A stretch of 64,000 nucleotides of DNA from Streptomyces sp. RKAG293 (GTDB lineage Bacteria > Actinomycetota > Actinomycetes > Streptomycetales > Streptomycetaceae). The translations under genes and the position numbers were made by a program. This document shows, piece after piece, positions 34,130-42,095 of the stretch (the first letter of the stretch is position 1; every line of letters begins with the position of its first letter). Location of the stretch: contig NZ_JAJOZB010000001.1 of the NCBI RefSeq assembly GCF_023701745.1, forward strand, positions 1,866,501 to 1,930,500, written 5' to 3'. The notes under the pieces were generated by a model, which was given only the letters and a program-made list of their open reading frames with translations, had not been told where the DNA came from and made no database searches.

Positions 34130-35152
34130 GTGACCCATACCCCGGGGCATGCCCCCCGCCCCACCATGAAGGACGTCGCGGCGCGGGCCGGAGTCGGGCT
34201 CAAGACGGTCTCCCGGGTGGTCAACGAGGAACCGGGGGTCACCCCGGACACCATCCAGCGGGTCCGGGAGGCGATCGACGCCCTCGGTTTCCGGCGCAAC
34301 GACAGCGCACGGCTGCTCCGCACCGGACGGACGGCCAGCATAGGTCTGGTGCTGGAGGACCTCGCCGACCCCTTCTACTCGCCGCTGAGCCGGGCCGTCG
34401 AAGAGGTCGCCCGCGCGCACTCGACCCTGCTGTTCACCGGTTCCAGCGCGGAGAACGCCGAACGCGAGCAGGAACTGGTCCTCGCGTTCTGCGCCCGCCG
34501 GGTGGACGGGCTGGTCGTGGTGCCCGCCAGCGACGACCACCGCTATCTGGAACCGGAGATCGACGCCGGGGTCTCGACCGTCTTCGTGGACCGGCCGGCC
34601 GGCGGCATCGACGCCGATGTCGTCCTCTCCGACAGCGCGGGCGGCACCCGTGAGGGCGTCGCCCATCTGATCGCGCACGGCCACCGCAGGATCGGCTTCA
34701 TCGGCGACGAGCTCCGGATCCACACCGCGAACGAGCGGCTGCGCGGCTACCGCGAGGCGATGGCCGCCGCGGGGCTGCCGGTGAGCGAGGAGTGGATCTC
34801 GATGGGCCGCACCGCGCCCGAGCGGGTACGCGCCGCGCTGACCGCGATGCTGGCGGGCCCGGAACCGGTCACGGCGCTGTTCGCCGGCAACAACCGGGTC
34901 ACCGTCACCGCGGTGCGGGTGCTCGTCGGCGAGCTGCGTCCGGTCGCCCTGGTGGGGTTCGACGACTTCGAGCTCGCCGACCTGCTGCGGCCCGCGGTCA
35001 CCGTGATCGCGCAGGACGCCGTCGGGCTGGGACGGGCGGCCGCGAAGCTGCTCTTCCGCCGGCTGGACGGCGGATCGGACAAGCCGCGCCGGATCGAGCT
35101 GCCCACCCGGCTGATCGTGCGCGGCTCGGGCGAGATCCCGCCGGCGCCGTAG
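34130..35152 (+). CDS. LacI-family transcriptional regulator
   Basis: Repressor of 340 residues. LacI helix-turn-helix and hinge at about 12-60 (TMKDVAARAGVGLKTVSRVV), then a periplasmic-binding-like sensor domain with DGLVVVPAS and VFVDRP segments. It starts at GTG 34130 with no clear ribosome site. It is divergent from the ROK kinase across a 12-bp palindrome. It probably sensed the sugar handled by the kinase and the now-broken transporter. Confidence 0.9.
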   Translation: MTHTPGHAPRPTMKDVAARAGVGLKTVSRVVNEEPGVTPDTIQRVREAIDALGFRRNDSARLLRTGRTASIGLVLEDLADPFYSPLSRAVEEVARAHSTLLFTGSSAENAEREQELVLAFCARRVDGLVVVPASDDHRYLEPEIDAGVSTVFVDRPAGGIDADVVLSDSAGGTREGVAHLIAHGHRRIGFIGDELRIHTANERLRGYREAMAAAGLPVSEEWISMGRTAPERVRAALTAMLAGPEPVTALFAGNNRVTVTAVRVLVGELRPVALVGFDDFELADLLRPAVTVIAQDAVGLGRAAAKLLFRRLDGGSDKPRRIELPTRLIVRGSGEIPPAP

Positions 35153-35184
35153 CCGACGGCCACGGTGCCCGGCCGGAAACGGTG

Positions 35185-35220
35185 GTGCCCGGCCGGGCAC
35201 GGTCGGAGGGAGGCCCTCCC
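35185..35220. terminator. Hairpins between convergent lacI and aldolase genes
   Basis: GTGCCCGGCCGGGCAC (35185-35200) is a perfect palindrome, followed by the shorter GGGAGGCCCTCCC near 35208-35220. Either could terminate transcription from both sides. Confidence 0.45.
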
Positions 35221-35225
35221 GGGGC

Positions 35226-36494
35226 TCAGCGGCCGGCCAGGGCGTCCAGTTCCGCGCGGCCGAGCGCTGTGCGGGCGGTGACCTCTTCGAGGTCGACGGC
35301 GCCGCAGTCCAGGCCGCGCAGCAGGTAGCCGCTGAGCGCCTTGGCGGTGGCGGGCTCGTCCATCACATCGCCGCCGGCCTTGGCCACGTAAGCCGCGAGC
35401 CGGGCCGCGGCGGTGTCGAGGCCCTCGCGGTAGAAGGCGTAGACGGCGGCGTAGCGGGTGGGCAGGTGGCCGGGATGCATGTCCCAGCCCTGGTAGTAGG
35501 CGCGGGCGAGCGAGCGGCGGACGAGGCCGTGGTGCAGCCGCCAGGCGTCGTGCACCTGGGCGGTCGGGCCGACCGGCAGCACGTTCGTGGAGCCGTCGGA
35601 GAGCCGGACGCCGGTGCCCGCCGCGGCGACCTGCATCACGGCCTTGGCGTAGTCGGCGACCGGGTGGTCCATCGACTGGTAGGCGGCGCTGACCCCGCAG
35701 GAGGCGCTGTAGTCGAAGGTGCCGTAGTGCAGTCCGGTGGCGCGGCCCTCGGCGGCGTCGATGAGGCGCGGCACGGTGGCGGTGCCGTCGGGGCCCAGGA
35801 TCGACTGGGTCGTCTCGATCTGGATCTCGAAGCCGATGCGGCCGGGCGTCAAGCCGTGCGCCTTCTCGAACTCCTCGCAGAGCCGGACCATCGCGGTGAC
35901 CTGCTGCGGGAACGTCACCTTCGGCAGCGTCAGCACCAGTCCGTCCGGGAGGCCGCCGGACCGCATCAGGGTGCTGAGAAAGATGTCCAGGGTGCGGATC
36001 CCGCGGTCGCGGACCGCCGCCTCCATGCACTTCATCCGGATGCCGATGTACGGGGGCGCGCTCCGGTCCGCGACGGCGGCCGAGATGATCCGGGCGGCGG
36101 CCACGGCCGCGGCGTCCTCCTCGGCGTCCGGGCGCTGTCCGTAACCGTCCTCGAAGTCGATCCGCAGGTCCTCGACGGGCTCGCGCTCCAGCTTGGCGCG
36201 CACCCGGTCGTGCACCGGCCCGGCGAGCTCGTCGCTCAGGCCCAGCACCCGCGCGAGGGCCTCCGCGTCCGGGGCGTGCTCGTCGAGCGCGGCCAGCGCC
36301 TGCCGGCCCCAGCTGCGGACGGTGTCGGCGGTGAAGGCGTCGGCGGGGACGTAGACGGTGTGCACCGGCTGCCGGGTGCCCGGGTCCCCGGGGTAGCGGC
36401 GGGCCAGCTCCGCGTCGGTCGCGGCGAGCGAGGCACCAATGCCCTCTCGTACCGCGTCCGCCAACGTCGTGCCGACCGTCTCACCCTGCGTCAT
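35226..36494 (-). CDS. HpcH/HpaI- or citrate-lyase-like aldolase (DUF6986)
   Basis: Enzyme of 422 residues related to citrate lyase beta/malyl-CoA lyase TIM barrels. Metal and acidic segments include LRIDFEDGYG (about 110-119) and FEIQIETTQSI (about 190-200), with GIRMKCMEAAV and YGTFDYSASCGVSAAYQ nearby. Relatives sit in purine/allantoin degradation loci of actinobacteria next to malate synthase, so a role in glyoxylate disposal is possible but unproven. GGGAGG 7 nt before the ATG supports the start. A 7-5-7 inverted repeat lies just upstream. Confidence 0.82.
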   Translation of the reverse strand: MTQGETVGTTLADAVREGIGASLAATDAELARRYPGDPGTRQPVHTVYVPADAFTADTVRSWGRQALAALDEHAPDAEALARVLGLSDELAGPVHDRVRAKLEREPVEDLRIDFEDGYGQRPDAEEDAAAVAAARIISAAVADRSAPPYIGIRMKCMEAAVRDRGIRTLDIFLSTLMRSGGLPDGLVLTLPKVTFPQQVTAMVRLCEEFEKAHGLTPGRIGFEIQIETTQSILGPDGTATVPRLIDAAEGRATGLHYGTFDYSASCGVSAAYQSMDHPVADYAKAVMQVAAAGTGVRLSDGSTNVLPVGPTAQVHDAWRLHHGLVRRSLARAYYQGWDMHPGHLPTRYAAVYAFYREGLDTAAARLAAYVAKAGGDVMDEPATAKALSGYLLRGLDCGAVDLEEVTARTALGRAELDALAGR

Positions 36495-36510
36495 GCGCCA
36501 GCCTCCCGAA

Positions 36511-36529
36511 CTTCAACAAACCGTTGAAG
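36511..36529. promoter_or_regulatory. Inverted repeat upstream of the aldolase gene
   Basis: CTTCAAC-N5-GTTGAAG, perfect 7-bp arms, centred 26 bp before the aldolase ATG. The shape suits an IclR-type regulator such as the allantoin regulator AllR; no regulator gene is adjacent. Confidence 0.5.
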
Positions 36530-36637
36530 GGAAGCTATCCGCGCCGCGGGACCGGGTCAACACCCGGGCCGGCCCGATGTCGGCGTAAAACGCGATTTCC
36601 TGTTCTTTCCCGGCCCTGCGGACCGGGCGGAACGCAC

Positions 36638-36674
36638 GACGGCCCCCGCACGCGCCAGGCGTGCGGGGGCCGTC
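36638..36674. terminator. Strong terminator of the etfBA operon
   Basis: A perfect 16-bp stem (36638-36653 with 36659-36674) and a 5-nt loop GCCAG, 18 nt past the etfA stop. Confidence 0.85.
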
Positions 36675-36691
36675 GGAGGAGTTCCGCGGGA

Positions 36692-37654
36692 TCAGCCCTT
36701 ACGGGCGGTGATCTCCTCGGTCAGCTGCGGGACGACCTGGAACAGGTCGCCGACCACGCCGTAGTCGACCAGGTCGAAGATCGGCGCCTCGGCGTCCTTG
36801 TTGACCGCCACGATCGTCTTCGAGGTCTGCATGCCGGCCCGGTGCTGGATGGCGCCGGAGATGCCGTTGGCGACGTAGAGCTGCGGCGAGACCGACTTGC
36901 CGGTCTGGCCCACCTGGTTGGTGTGCGGGTACCAGCCGGCGTCCACCGCGGCGCGGGACGCGCCGACGGCCGCACCGAGCGAGTCGGCGAGCGCCTCGAT
37001 GATGTGGAAGTTCTCGGCGCCGTTGACGCCACGTCCACCCGAGACCACGATCGCGGCCTCGGTCAGCTCCGGGCGGCCGGTGGACTCACGCGGGGTGCGC
37101 GTGAGGACCTTGGTGCCCGTGGCCAGCTCGCCGAAGGAGACGGCGAGCTGCTCGACCGTACCGGCGGCCGGGGCGGCCTCCGGGGCGGCGGAGTTCGGCT
37201 TGACGGTGATGACCGGCACGCCGGTGGTGATCCGCGACTTGGTGGTGAACGACGCGGCGAACACCGCCTGCGTGGCGACCGGGCCACCGTCGCCCGGCTC
37301 GACGTCGGTGGCGTCGGTGATGATGCCGGAGCCGAGGCGCAGCGCGAGGCGGGCCGCGATCTCCTTGCCCTCCGCGGAGGACGGCACCAGGACGGCCACC
37401 GGCTCCACGGCCTTGGCGGCGGCCTGCAGCGCGTCCACCTTCGGTACGACGAGGTAGTCGGCGAACTCGGCCGCGTCGGCGGCCAGCACCTTGACCGCAC
37501 CGTACTCGGCGAGCACGGGGGCGGCGGTGTCGACGCCGGCGCCGAGGAAGACGGCGACGGGCTCGCCGATCCGGCGGGCCAGGGTCAGCAGTTCGAGAGT
37601 CGGCTTGCGGACGGCACCGTCCACGTGGTCGACGAGGACGAGGACTTCACCCAT
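36692..37654 (-). CDS. etfA: Electron transfer flavoprotein, alpha subunit
   Basis: ETF alpha of 320 residues; with EtfB it carries electrons from acyl-CoA and related dehydrogenases to the quinone pool via ETF:quinone oxidoreductase. The N-terminal half is the ETF fold ([22 protein letters not shown]), the C-terminal half holds [14 protein letters not shown] (about 207-217), [22 protein letters not shown] and the closing [16 protein letters not shown]. It follows etfB by 81 bp in the same direction and ends at a strong hairpin. Confidence 0.96.
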   Translation of the reverse strand: MGEVLVLVDHVDGAVRKPTLELLTLARRIGEPVAVFLGAGVDTAAPVLAEYGAVKVLAADAAEFADYLVVPKVDALQAAAKAVEPVAVLVPSSAEGKEIAARLALRLGSGIITDATDVEPGDGGPVATQAVFAASFTTKSRITTGVPVITVKPNSAAPEAAPAAGTVEQLAVSFGELATGTKVLTRTPRESTGRPELTEAAIVVSGGRGVNGAENFHIIEALADSLGAAVGASRAAVDAGWYPHTNQVGQTGKSVSPQLYVANGISGAIQHRAGMQTSKTIVAVNKDAEAPIFDLVDYGVVGDLFQVVPQLTEEITARKG

Positions 37655-37717
37655 GGGTACGGTCTCCTGCGAATTCTGTAGGGGCGGGGGCGGATGGGTC
37701 GCGGCTCAGATGAACGT

Positions 37718-37733
37718 CAGCCTCGCGAGGCTG
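37718..37733. repeat. Perfect palindrome in the etfB-etfA gap
   Basis: CAGCCTCGCGAGGCTG, 16 bp with no loop, just after the etfB stop. It may be an RNA hairpin that tunes the expression of etfA or protects the etfB 3' end; no further evidence. Confidence 0.5.
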
Positions 37734-37735
37734 CT

Positions 37736-38521
37736 CTAGATGAACTTCTGCTCCGCAAGGAAGGCGGCAAGCTGCTTGCCGCCCTCGCCCTCGTCCTTGA
37801 CGATCGTGCCGGCGGTGCGCGCCGGGCGCTGCGTGGCCTCGTCCACCGTGGACCAGGAGCCGGCGAGGCCGACCGTGGCCTCGTCGATGTCCAGGTCGGA
37901 CAGGTCCAGGGACTCCACCGGCTTCTTCTTGGCGGCCATGATGCCCTTGAACGACGGGTAGCGGGCCTCGCCCGACTGGTCGGTCACGGAGATCAGGGCG
38001 GGGAGGGACGCCTCGAGCTGCTCGCTCGCCGCGTCGCCGTCACGGCGGCCGGTCACCTTGCCGTCGGCGACGGACACCTCGGACAGCTGGGTCACCTGCG
38101 GGACGCCGAGGCGCTCCGCGAGGATCGCCGGCAGCACGCCCATGGTGCCGTCGGTGGAGGCCATGCCGCACACGACCAGGTCGAACCCGGCGTGCTCCAC
38201 GGCCTTGGCGAGCACCAGCGAGGTACCGAACACGTCGGTGCCGTGCAGTGCGTCGTCCTCGACGTGGATGGCCTTGTGGGCGCCCATCGACAGCGCCTTG
38301 CGCAGCGCGTCCTTGGCGTCCTCGGGACCGACGGTCAGTACCGTGATCTCGGCATCGTCGGCGGCGTCGGCGATCTGCAGCGCCTGCTCGACCGCGTACT
38401 CGTCGAGCTCGGACAGCAGACCGTCAACAGCGTCGCGGTCAGTGGTCAGGTCCTCGGCGAAGTGACGGTCGCCCGTGGCGTCGGGCACGTACTTCACACA
38501 GACAACGATCCTCAAGCTCAC
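37736..38521 (-). CDS. etfB: Electron transfer flavoprotein, beta subunit
   Basis: ETF beta of 261 residues that binds AMP and pairs with EtfA. Typical segments are IVVCVKYVPDATGDRHF (4-20), EYAVEQALQI, VCGMASTDGTMGVLPAILAE (about 118-137) and the dehydrogenase recognition/AMP region. Start choice: GTG 38521 with AGGAGAG 7 nt upstream; the frame is open to 38653 but the extra residues are not family-like. First gene of the etfBA operon. Confidence 0.96.
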   Translation of the reverse strand: MSLRIVVCVKYVPDATGDRHFAEDLTTDRDAVDGLLSELDEYAVEQALQIADAADDAEITVLTVGPEDAKDALRKALSMGAHKAIHVEDDALHGTDVFGTSLVLAKAVEHAGFDLVVCGMASTDGTMGVLPAILAERLGVPQVTQLSEVSVADGKVTGRRDGDAASEQLEASLPALISVTDQSGEARYPSFKGIMAAKKKPVESLDLSDLDIDEATVGLAGSWSTVDEATQRPARTAGTIVKDEGEGGKQLAAFLAEQKFI

Positions 38522-38649
38522 GCCTGCTCTCCTACTGCTTAGTCTCGTCAACTGCCCTTGCAGGCAGCATAGGCGCCTTAGCGGGGCGGCCCCCCACCGG
38601 CACGCACCAGCGTTCCAACAGAAGGTTACTCGCCAGTACACCCAGCTCC

Positions 38650-38669
38650 TCACCCGTAAGCAAGGGTGA
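38650..38669. terminator. Small hairpin downstream of the flavin reductase gene
   Basis: TCACCC (38650-38655), an 8-nt loop and GGGTGA (38664-38669), about 40 nt past the stop of the flavin reductase gene and upstream of etfB. A weak terminator candidate. Confidence 0.35.
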
Positions 38670-38707
38670 TGAACTGTGACGTTGCCGACGCCACGGCCCG
38701 GAACGGG

Positions 38708-39226
38708 TCAGTGGCGCAGCCCGTTGAAGCCGCCCTGGTGGTAGAGCAGCGGGCTGCCGGGGCCCGTCGGATCGCCCGCGACGGCCTGCGCCACCACGAT
38801 CCGGTGGTCACCCGCCGGGATGCGGGCCAGCACACGGCAGACCAGCCAGGCGGAGACCTCACCGAGCACCGGCACGCCGTGCGGCCCCTCGCGCCAGTCG
38901 GTGGCCGGGCCGAACCGGTCGGCGCCGCTGCGCGCGAAGGTCGCGGCGACCGCTTCCTGGTGGTCGCCGAGCACATGGACGCCGAGGTACGGGACCTCGG
39001 ACAGCGTGGGCCAGCTGGAGGAACCGGTGCTGATGCCGAACGAGAGCAGCGGGGGTTCCGCCGATACGGAGGTGAGCGAGGTGGCCGTGAAACCCACCGG
39101 CCGGTCGCCTGCCGCGGTGATCACGGCGACACCGGCCGCGTGGCGGCGGAACACCGAGCGGAAGACGGCCGGGTCGAAGCCGGCGGCGGTGCCGTGATGT
39201 GTGCCGAGGTCGGTCAGGGCAGTCAT
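38708..39226 (-). CDS. Flavin reductase-family protein
   Basis: FMN-binding split-barrel reductase of 172 residues. The N-terminal FRSVFRRHAAGVAVITAAG (about 22-40), then GFTATSLTSVSAEPPLLSFG (45-64) and the closing PLLYHQGGFNGL are typical of NAD(P)H:flavin reductases that supply FMNH2 to monooxygenases. AAGGA about 8 nt before ATG 39226 fixes the start. A 26-codon leader ORF ending in Cys codons lies 53 nt upstream, which points to control by cysteine and thus to sulfur metabolism. No monooxygenase is adjacent. Confidence 0.9.
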   Translation of the reverse strand: MTALTDLGTHHGTAAGFDPAVFRSVFRRHAAGVAVITAAGDRPVGFTATSLTSVSAEPPLLSFGISTGSSSWPTLSEVPYLGVHVLGDHQEAVAATFARSGADRFGPATDWREGPHGVPVLGEVSAWLVCRVLARIPAGDHRIVVAQAVAGDPTGPGSPLLYHQGGFNGLRH

Positions 39227-39279
39227 GGAGTTGTCCTTCTGGAGCGGTCGGGCCGGAGGCGAATGGTCGTCTGGGGCGC

Positions 39280-39360
39280 TCAACAACTCGGACAGCGCGC
39301 ACTCGAATGGCGACCGAGATCGACATCCGCGCGCGTGTGAAGAAGGGGGTCTCGCGACAT
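39280..39360 (-). CDS. Putative attenuator leader peptide with Cys-rich end
   Basis: A 26-codon ORF, ATG 39360 to TGA 39280, in the leader of the flavin reductase gene. It reads MSRDPLLHTRAD, then VDLGRHSSARC and PSC before the stop. This matches the pattern LL..R.HVDLxRxSSAxC of the actinobacterial 'putative leader peptides' found before sulfur-assimilation genes. The two late Cys codons would let ribosomes stall when Cys-tRNA is low and so switch the downstream RNA structure. A promoter candidate lies upstream (TTGACG 39396-39391, 18-bp spacer, CACTCT). Confidence 0.75.
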   Translation of the reverse strand: MSRDPLLHTRADVDLGRHSSARCPSC

Positions 39361-39478
39361 AACGTCAGAGTGACGATGGCAGACGGGCCCCGTCAAGAGC
39401 GGCCCCGGATTTGGGATCCCCATCACAAGATCACCGACCCGGATCGCCGGCCCGGATGCGCGATCCGCGGGCCGGCCG

Positions 39479-39892
39479 TCACACCGCGGCGCCGAGCGCC
39501 GCGATCACATCCACCTTGCGGGGCTGGCCGGCCGCCCTGCGTACCACCGCGCCGCTCGCGTCCAGCACGAGGACGGTCGGGGTCTTGAGGATCGCCAGCC
39601 TGCGGACGAGTTCCAGGTGGGCCTCCGCGTCGATCTCGACGTGGGTCACCCCTTCGACCATGGTGGCGATCTCGTCGAGCGTCCGCCGGGTGGCCCGGCA
39701 GGGGGCGCAGAAGGAGCTGGAGAACTGCACCAGCGTGGCGCGCGCGCCGAGCGGCCCGCCGATCTCGGCAGCCGTCAGCCGCTCCTGGCCGTCCTTCGTC
39801 CGCACCCGAATCCTCCCGTTCCGGCGCTGGTGCACCAGGCCGAACGCGCTCGCCGCCGCGAGGACAGCGAGGCACACCACCAATCCCGTCAT
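39479..39892 (-). CDS. Thioredoxin-family protein with N-terminal membrane anchor
   Basis: Thioredoxin-fold protein of 137 residues. One hydrophobic N-terminal helix (2-20) anchors it or leads it out of the cell; the active site is FCAPCRATRR with Cys62 and Cys65. The cis-Pro lies in LKTPTVLVLD (about 102-111). It resembles ThiX-type thioredoxins that accompany DUF4395 and sulfurtransferases in mycobacteria. GGGAGG lies before the ATG. It is divergent from the DUF4395 gene 88 bp away. Confidence 0.9.
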   Translation of the reverse strand: MTGLVVCLAVLAAASAFGLVHQRRNGRIRVRTKDGQERLTAAEIGGPLGARATLVQFSSSFCAPCRATRRTLDEIATMVEGVTHVEIDAEAHLELVRRLAILKTPTVLVLDASGAVVRRAAGQPRKVDVIAALGAAV

Positions 39893-39980
39893 CTTTTTCC
39901 TCCCGCAGCGGTGCAGCGTTCACGGGACCGCAATGATTCCCGTGCGGCCGGGTGCGCCCCGGTCCGGGATCATCGGCTCC

Positions 39981-40424
39981 ATGAACGCGATGAATGCCGC
40001 GAACGCCGCCCCCGCCTCCGGCCTCGATGTCCGGGGGCCCCGCTTCGGCGCCGTCCTCACCACGGTCGTGCTGGCCGCCGTGCTGGTCACCGGGAGTGGC
40101 TGGCTGCTGGCCGTGCAGGCGGTGGTCTTCGCGACCGGCGCCGTGGCGGGCGTGCGGCGATCCCCCTACGGCTGGCTGTTCGCCACCGTCGTGCGGCCCC
40201 GGCTCGGGCCGACGCAGGAGACCGAGGACCCCGCGCCGCCGCGCTTCGCGCAGGCGGTGGGACTCGTCTTCGCGGTCATCGGGCTGGCCGGCTATTTCGC
40301 GGGACCGCTGTGGCTGGGTATGGCGGCGACCGGCTGCGCGCTGGCCGCGGCGTTTCTCAACGCCGCCTTCGGGTACTGCTTGGGGTGCGAGATGTACCTC
40401 TTGTTCCGGCGTGCGACGAGGTGA
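39981..40424 (+). CDS. DUF4395 membrane protein
   Basis: Integral membrane protein of 147 residues with about four TM helices (28-47, 49-60, 93-112 and 113-133). The end of the last helix carries FGYCLGCEMYLLF, a CxxC pair near the membrane surface typical of the family. DUF4395 proteins occur with thioredoxins and rhodanese-type sulfurtransferases and may relay electrons or sulfur across the membrane, as inferred from context. No ribosome site is seen; GATCAT (39968-39973) 7 nt before the ATG could be a -10 box. Confidence 0.88.
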   Translation: MNAMNAANAAPASGLDVRGPRFGAVLTTVVLAAVLVTGSGWLLAVQAVVFATGAVAGVRRSPYGWLFATVVRPRLGPTQETEDPAPPRFAQAVGLVFAVIGLAGYFAGPLWLGMAATGCALAAAFLNAAFGYCLGCEMYLLFRRATR

Positions 40425-40565
40425 CGTGACGAGAATCTCGCGGGATCGTGGGCACGCAAGGTGACACGGGGCACGTTGTCGGTGCACGATCCATCAGCGA
40501 CCGGAACCTACGGGCGCGTAACTTCCGCCGGGAGAGCCGCCCCCGGAGAGAGCAGGTACCCGGAC

Positions 40566-41321
40566 ATGGCTGAACTCGTCTATCCCCCGGTCATCGGCGT
40601 TGCCCGCACCATGTTCCGTGTGCAGGGGCTGCGCTTCGACATCGGCGGCACGGAGAACGTACCGCGCAAGGGCGGAGCCCTGCTGGTCTCCAACCACATC
40701 GGCTACCTGGACTTCGTCTTCGCCGGTCTGACGGCGCTGCCGAACAAGCGGCTGGTCCGCTTCATGGCGAAGGACTCGGTCTTCCGGCACAAGGTGTCGG
40801 GTCCGCTGATGCGGGCGATGAAGCACATTCCGGTGGACCGCTCGGAAGGCATGCACGCGTACGCGCACGCGCTGGACGCACTGCGGGCCGGCGAGATCAT
40901 CGGGGTCTTCCCCGAGGCCACCATCTCCCAGTCGTTCACCCTGAAGTCGTTCAAGTCCGGCGCGGCGCGGCTCGCCGAGGAAGCCGGCGTACCGCTGCTC
41001 CCGATGGCCCTGTGGGGCACCCAGCGGCTGTGGACCAAGGGGCACCCGCGCCATCTCGGCCGCAACAGGTTCCCCATCACCATGCGGGTCGGCGAGCCGA
41101 TGCGGGCGAACGACGGCGAGAAGCCGGGCGCGCTCACCCGGCGGCTGCGGATGCGCGTCCAGGAGCTGCTGGAGGACGCGCAGCGCGCCTACCCGGGCAA
41201 GCCGAGCGGCCCCGACGACCGGTGGTGGCTGCCCAGCCACCTCGGCGGCACCGCGCCCACCCCCGAAGAGGCCGCCGAGCTGGACCGTGCGGACCGCGAC
41301 GAGCGGGCGGCCAGGCGCTGA
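40566..41321 (+). CDS. PlsC-like 1-acylglycerol-3-phosphate acyltransferase
   Basis: Membrane-associated acyltransferase of 251 residues for phospholipid (phosphatidic acid) or related lipid synthesis. The catalytic HX4D is NHIGYLD (H44, D49), the second block is VFPEAT (about 117-122), with LPMALWGTQRLW for substrate binding. The C-terminal 60 residues are charged and probably cytosolic. The paralogue type is common in Streptomyces. It stands alone, converging on the B3/B4 gene with a 28-bp gap. Confidence 0.92.
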   Translation: MAELVYPPVIGVARTMFRVQGLRFDIGGTENVPRKGGALLVSNHIGYLDFVFAGLTALPNKRLVRFMAKDSVFRHKVSGPLMRAMKHIPVDRSEGMHAYAHALDALRAGEIIGVFPEATISQSFTLKSFKSGAARLAEEAGVPLLPMALWGTQRLWTKGHPRHLGRNRFPITMRVGEPMRANDGEKPGALTRRLRMRVQELLEDAQRAYPGKPSGPDDRWWLPSHLGGTAPTPEEAAELDRADRDERAARR

Positions 41322-41349
41322 CCCACCGCGCCGCGGCTCCCGGCCGGGT

Positions 41350-42063
41350 TCAGTCCGCCTCGCGGACCGTCACCTCGGCCGCGGGACTCAGCAGGCGCAG
41401 CCCTTCGGCGAGCTCTCCCGCGGCGGTGTGCAGCTCGTCGAGCGGCATCGGCGCGAGGCGTTCGAGCAGGAAGACGGCGTTGACGGAGTCCTCCGTCAGC
41501 CGGGTGCGGACGCCCTGACGCCAGTTCCAGCGGCGGCAGGTGACCCCGGTGTCGTCCTGCCAGACGACCTCGCCGGGCTCGGGGTGCTCGACGACCGGCT
41601 CGCCACCGGCCGCGGTCTCGAACCTCTCGTCGCCGCCGGCCCGCACCAGCCGCATCCCGCCGAGGATGTGGTCGGTGTCCTCGCCGCCGACCGGCACCAG
41701 ATGGGCCACGCTGACGGCGTTGTAGAGGTCGACGAGCAGGTTGATCCTCGGCAGCCCGCCGTCGGCGAGCGCGCGCCTGGCCAGCGCCTCGGCGGAGTTG
41801 CGGGTGCGGGACGGCTTGGCGCCGAAGGCGCTGTACGCGTCCCGCCAGGCCGCGAGGTGCGGGTCCTCGTGCGGGGCGCGGCCGGCCAGCCGTGCGGTGA
41901 GCCGGCGCACGGCGTCGTCGAGCAGCGCGGAGCTCCGCTCGTCGCTCGGCCCGTTGGTGAGGCCGCGGGCCTCGACGACGAGCGGGACGAAGCCGGGTAC
42001 GAGGTCGTGCACCTCGGGGGCCACGGTGATGTTCAGGGGCTGAGCGGTGTTCGTCGGGGGCAT
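41350..42063 (-). CDS. Free-standing B3/B4 (tRNA-editing-like) domain protein
   Basis: Protein of 237 residues built from the B3/B4 domain of the phenylalanyl-tRNA synthetase beta subunit, where it edits mischarged Tyr-tRNA. Typical segments are WRDAYSAFGAKPSRTRNSAEAL (about 91-112), LPRINLLVDLYNAVSVAHLVPVGGED and a C-terminal VFLLERLAP. Free-standing copies have no settled function; editing of aminoacyl-tRNA or amino-acid binding are guesses. It lies 32 bp downstream of the transglutaminase-like gene and is probably cotranscribed with it. Start: ATG 42063. Confidence 0.87.
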   Translation of the reverse strand: MPPTNTAQPLNITVAPEVHDLVPGFVPLVVEARGLTNGPSDERSSALLDDAVRRLTARLAGRAPHEDPHLAAWRDAYSAFGAKPSRTRNSAEALARRALADGGLPRINLLVDLYNAVSVAHLVPVGGEDTDHILGGMRLVRAGGDERFETAAGGEPVVEHPEPGEVVWQDDTGVTCRRWNWRQGVRTRLTEDSVNAVFLLERLAPMPLDELHTAAGELAEGLRLLSPAAEVTVREAD

Positions 42064-42095
42064 AGCAGACCTTGGTTCCTTGACGGGGACGGCGT

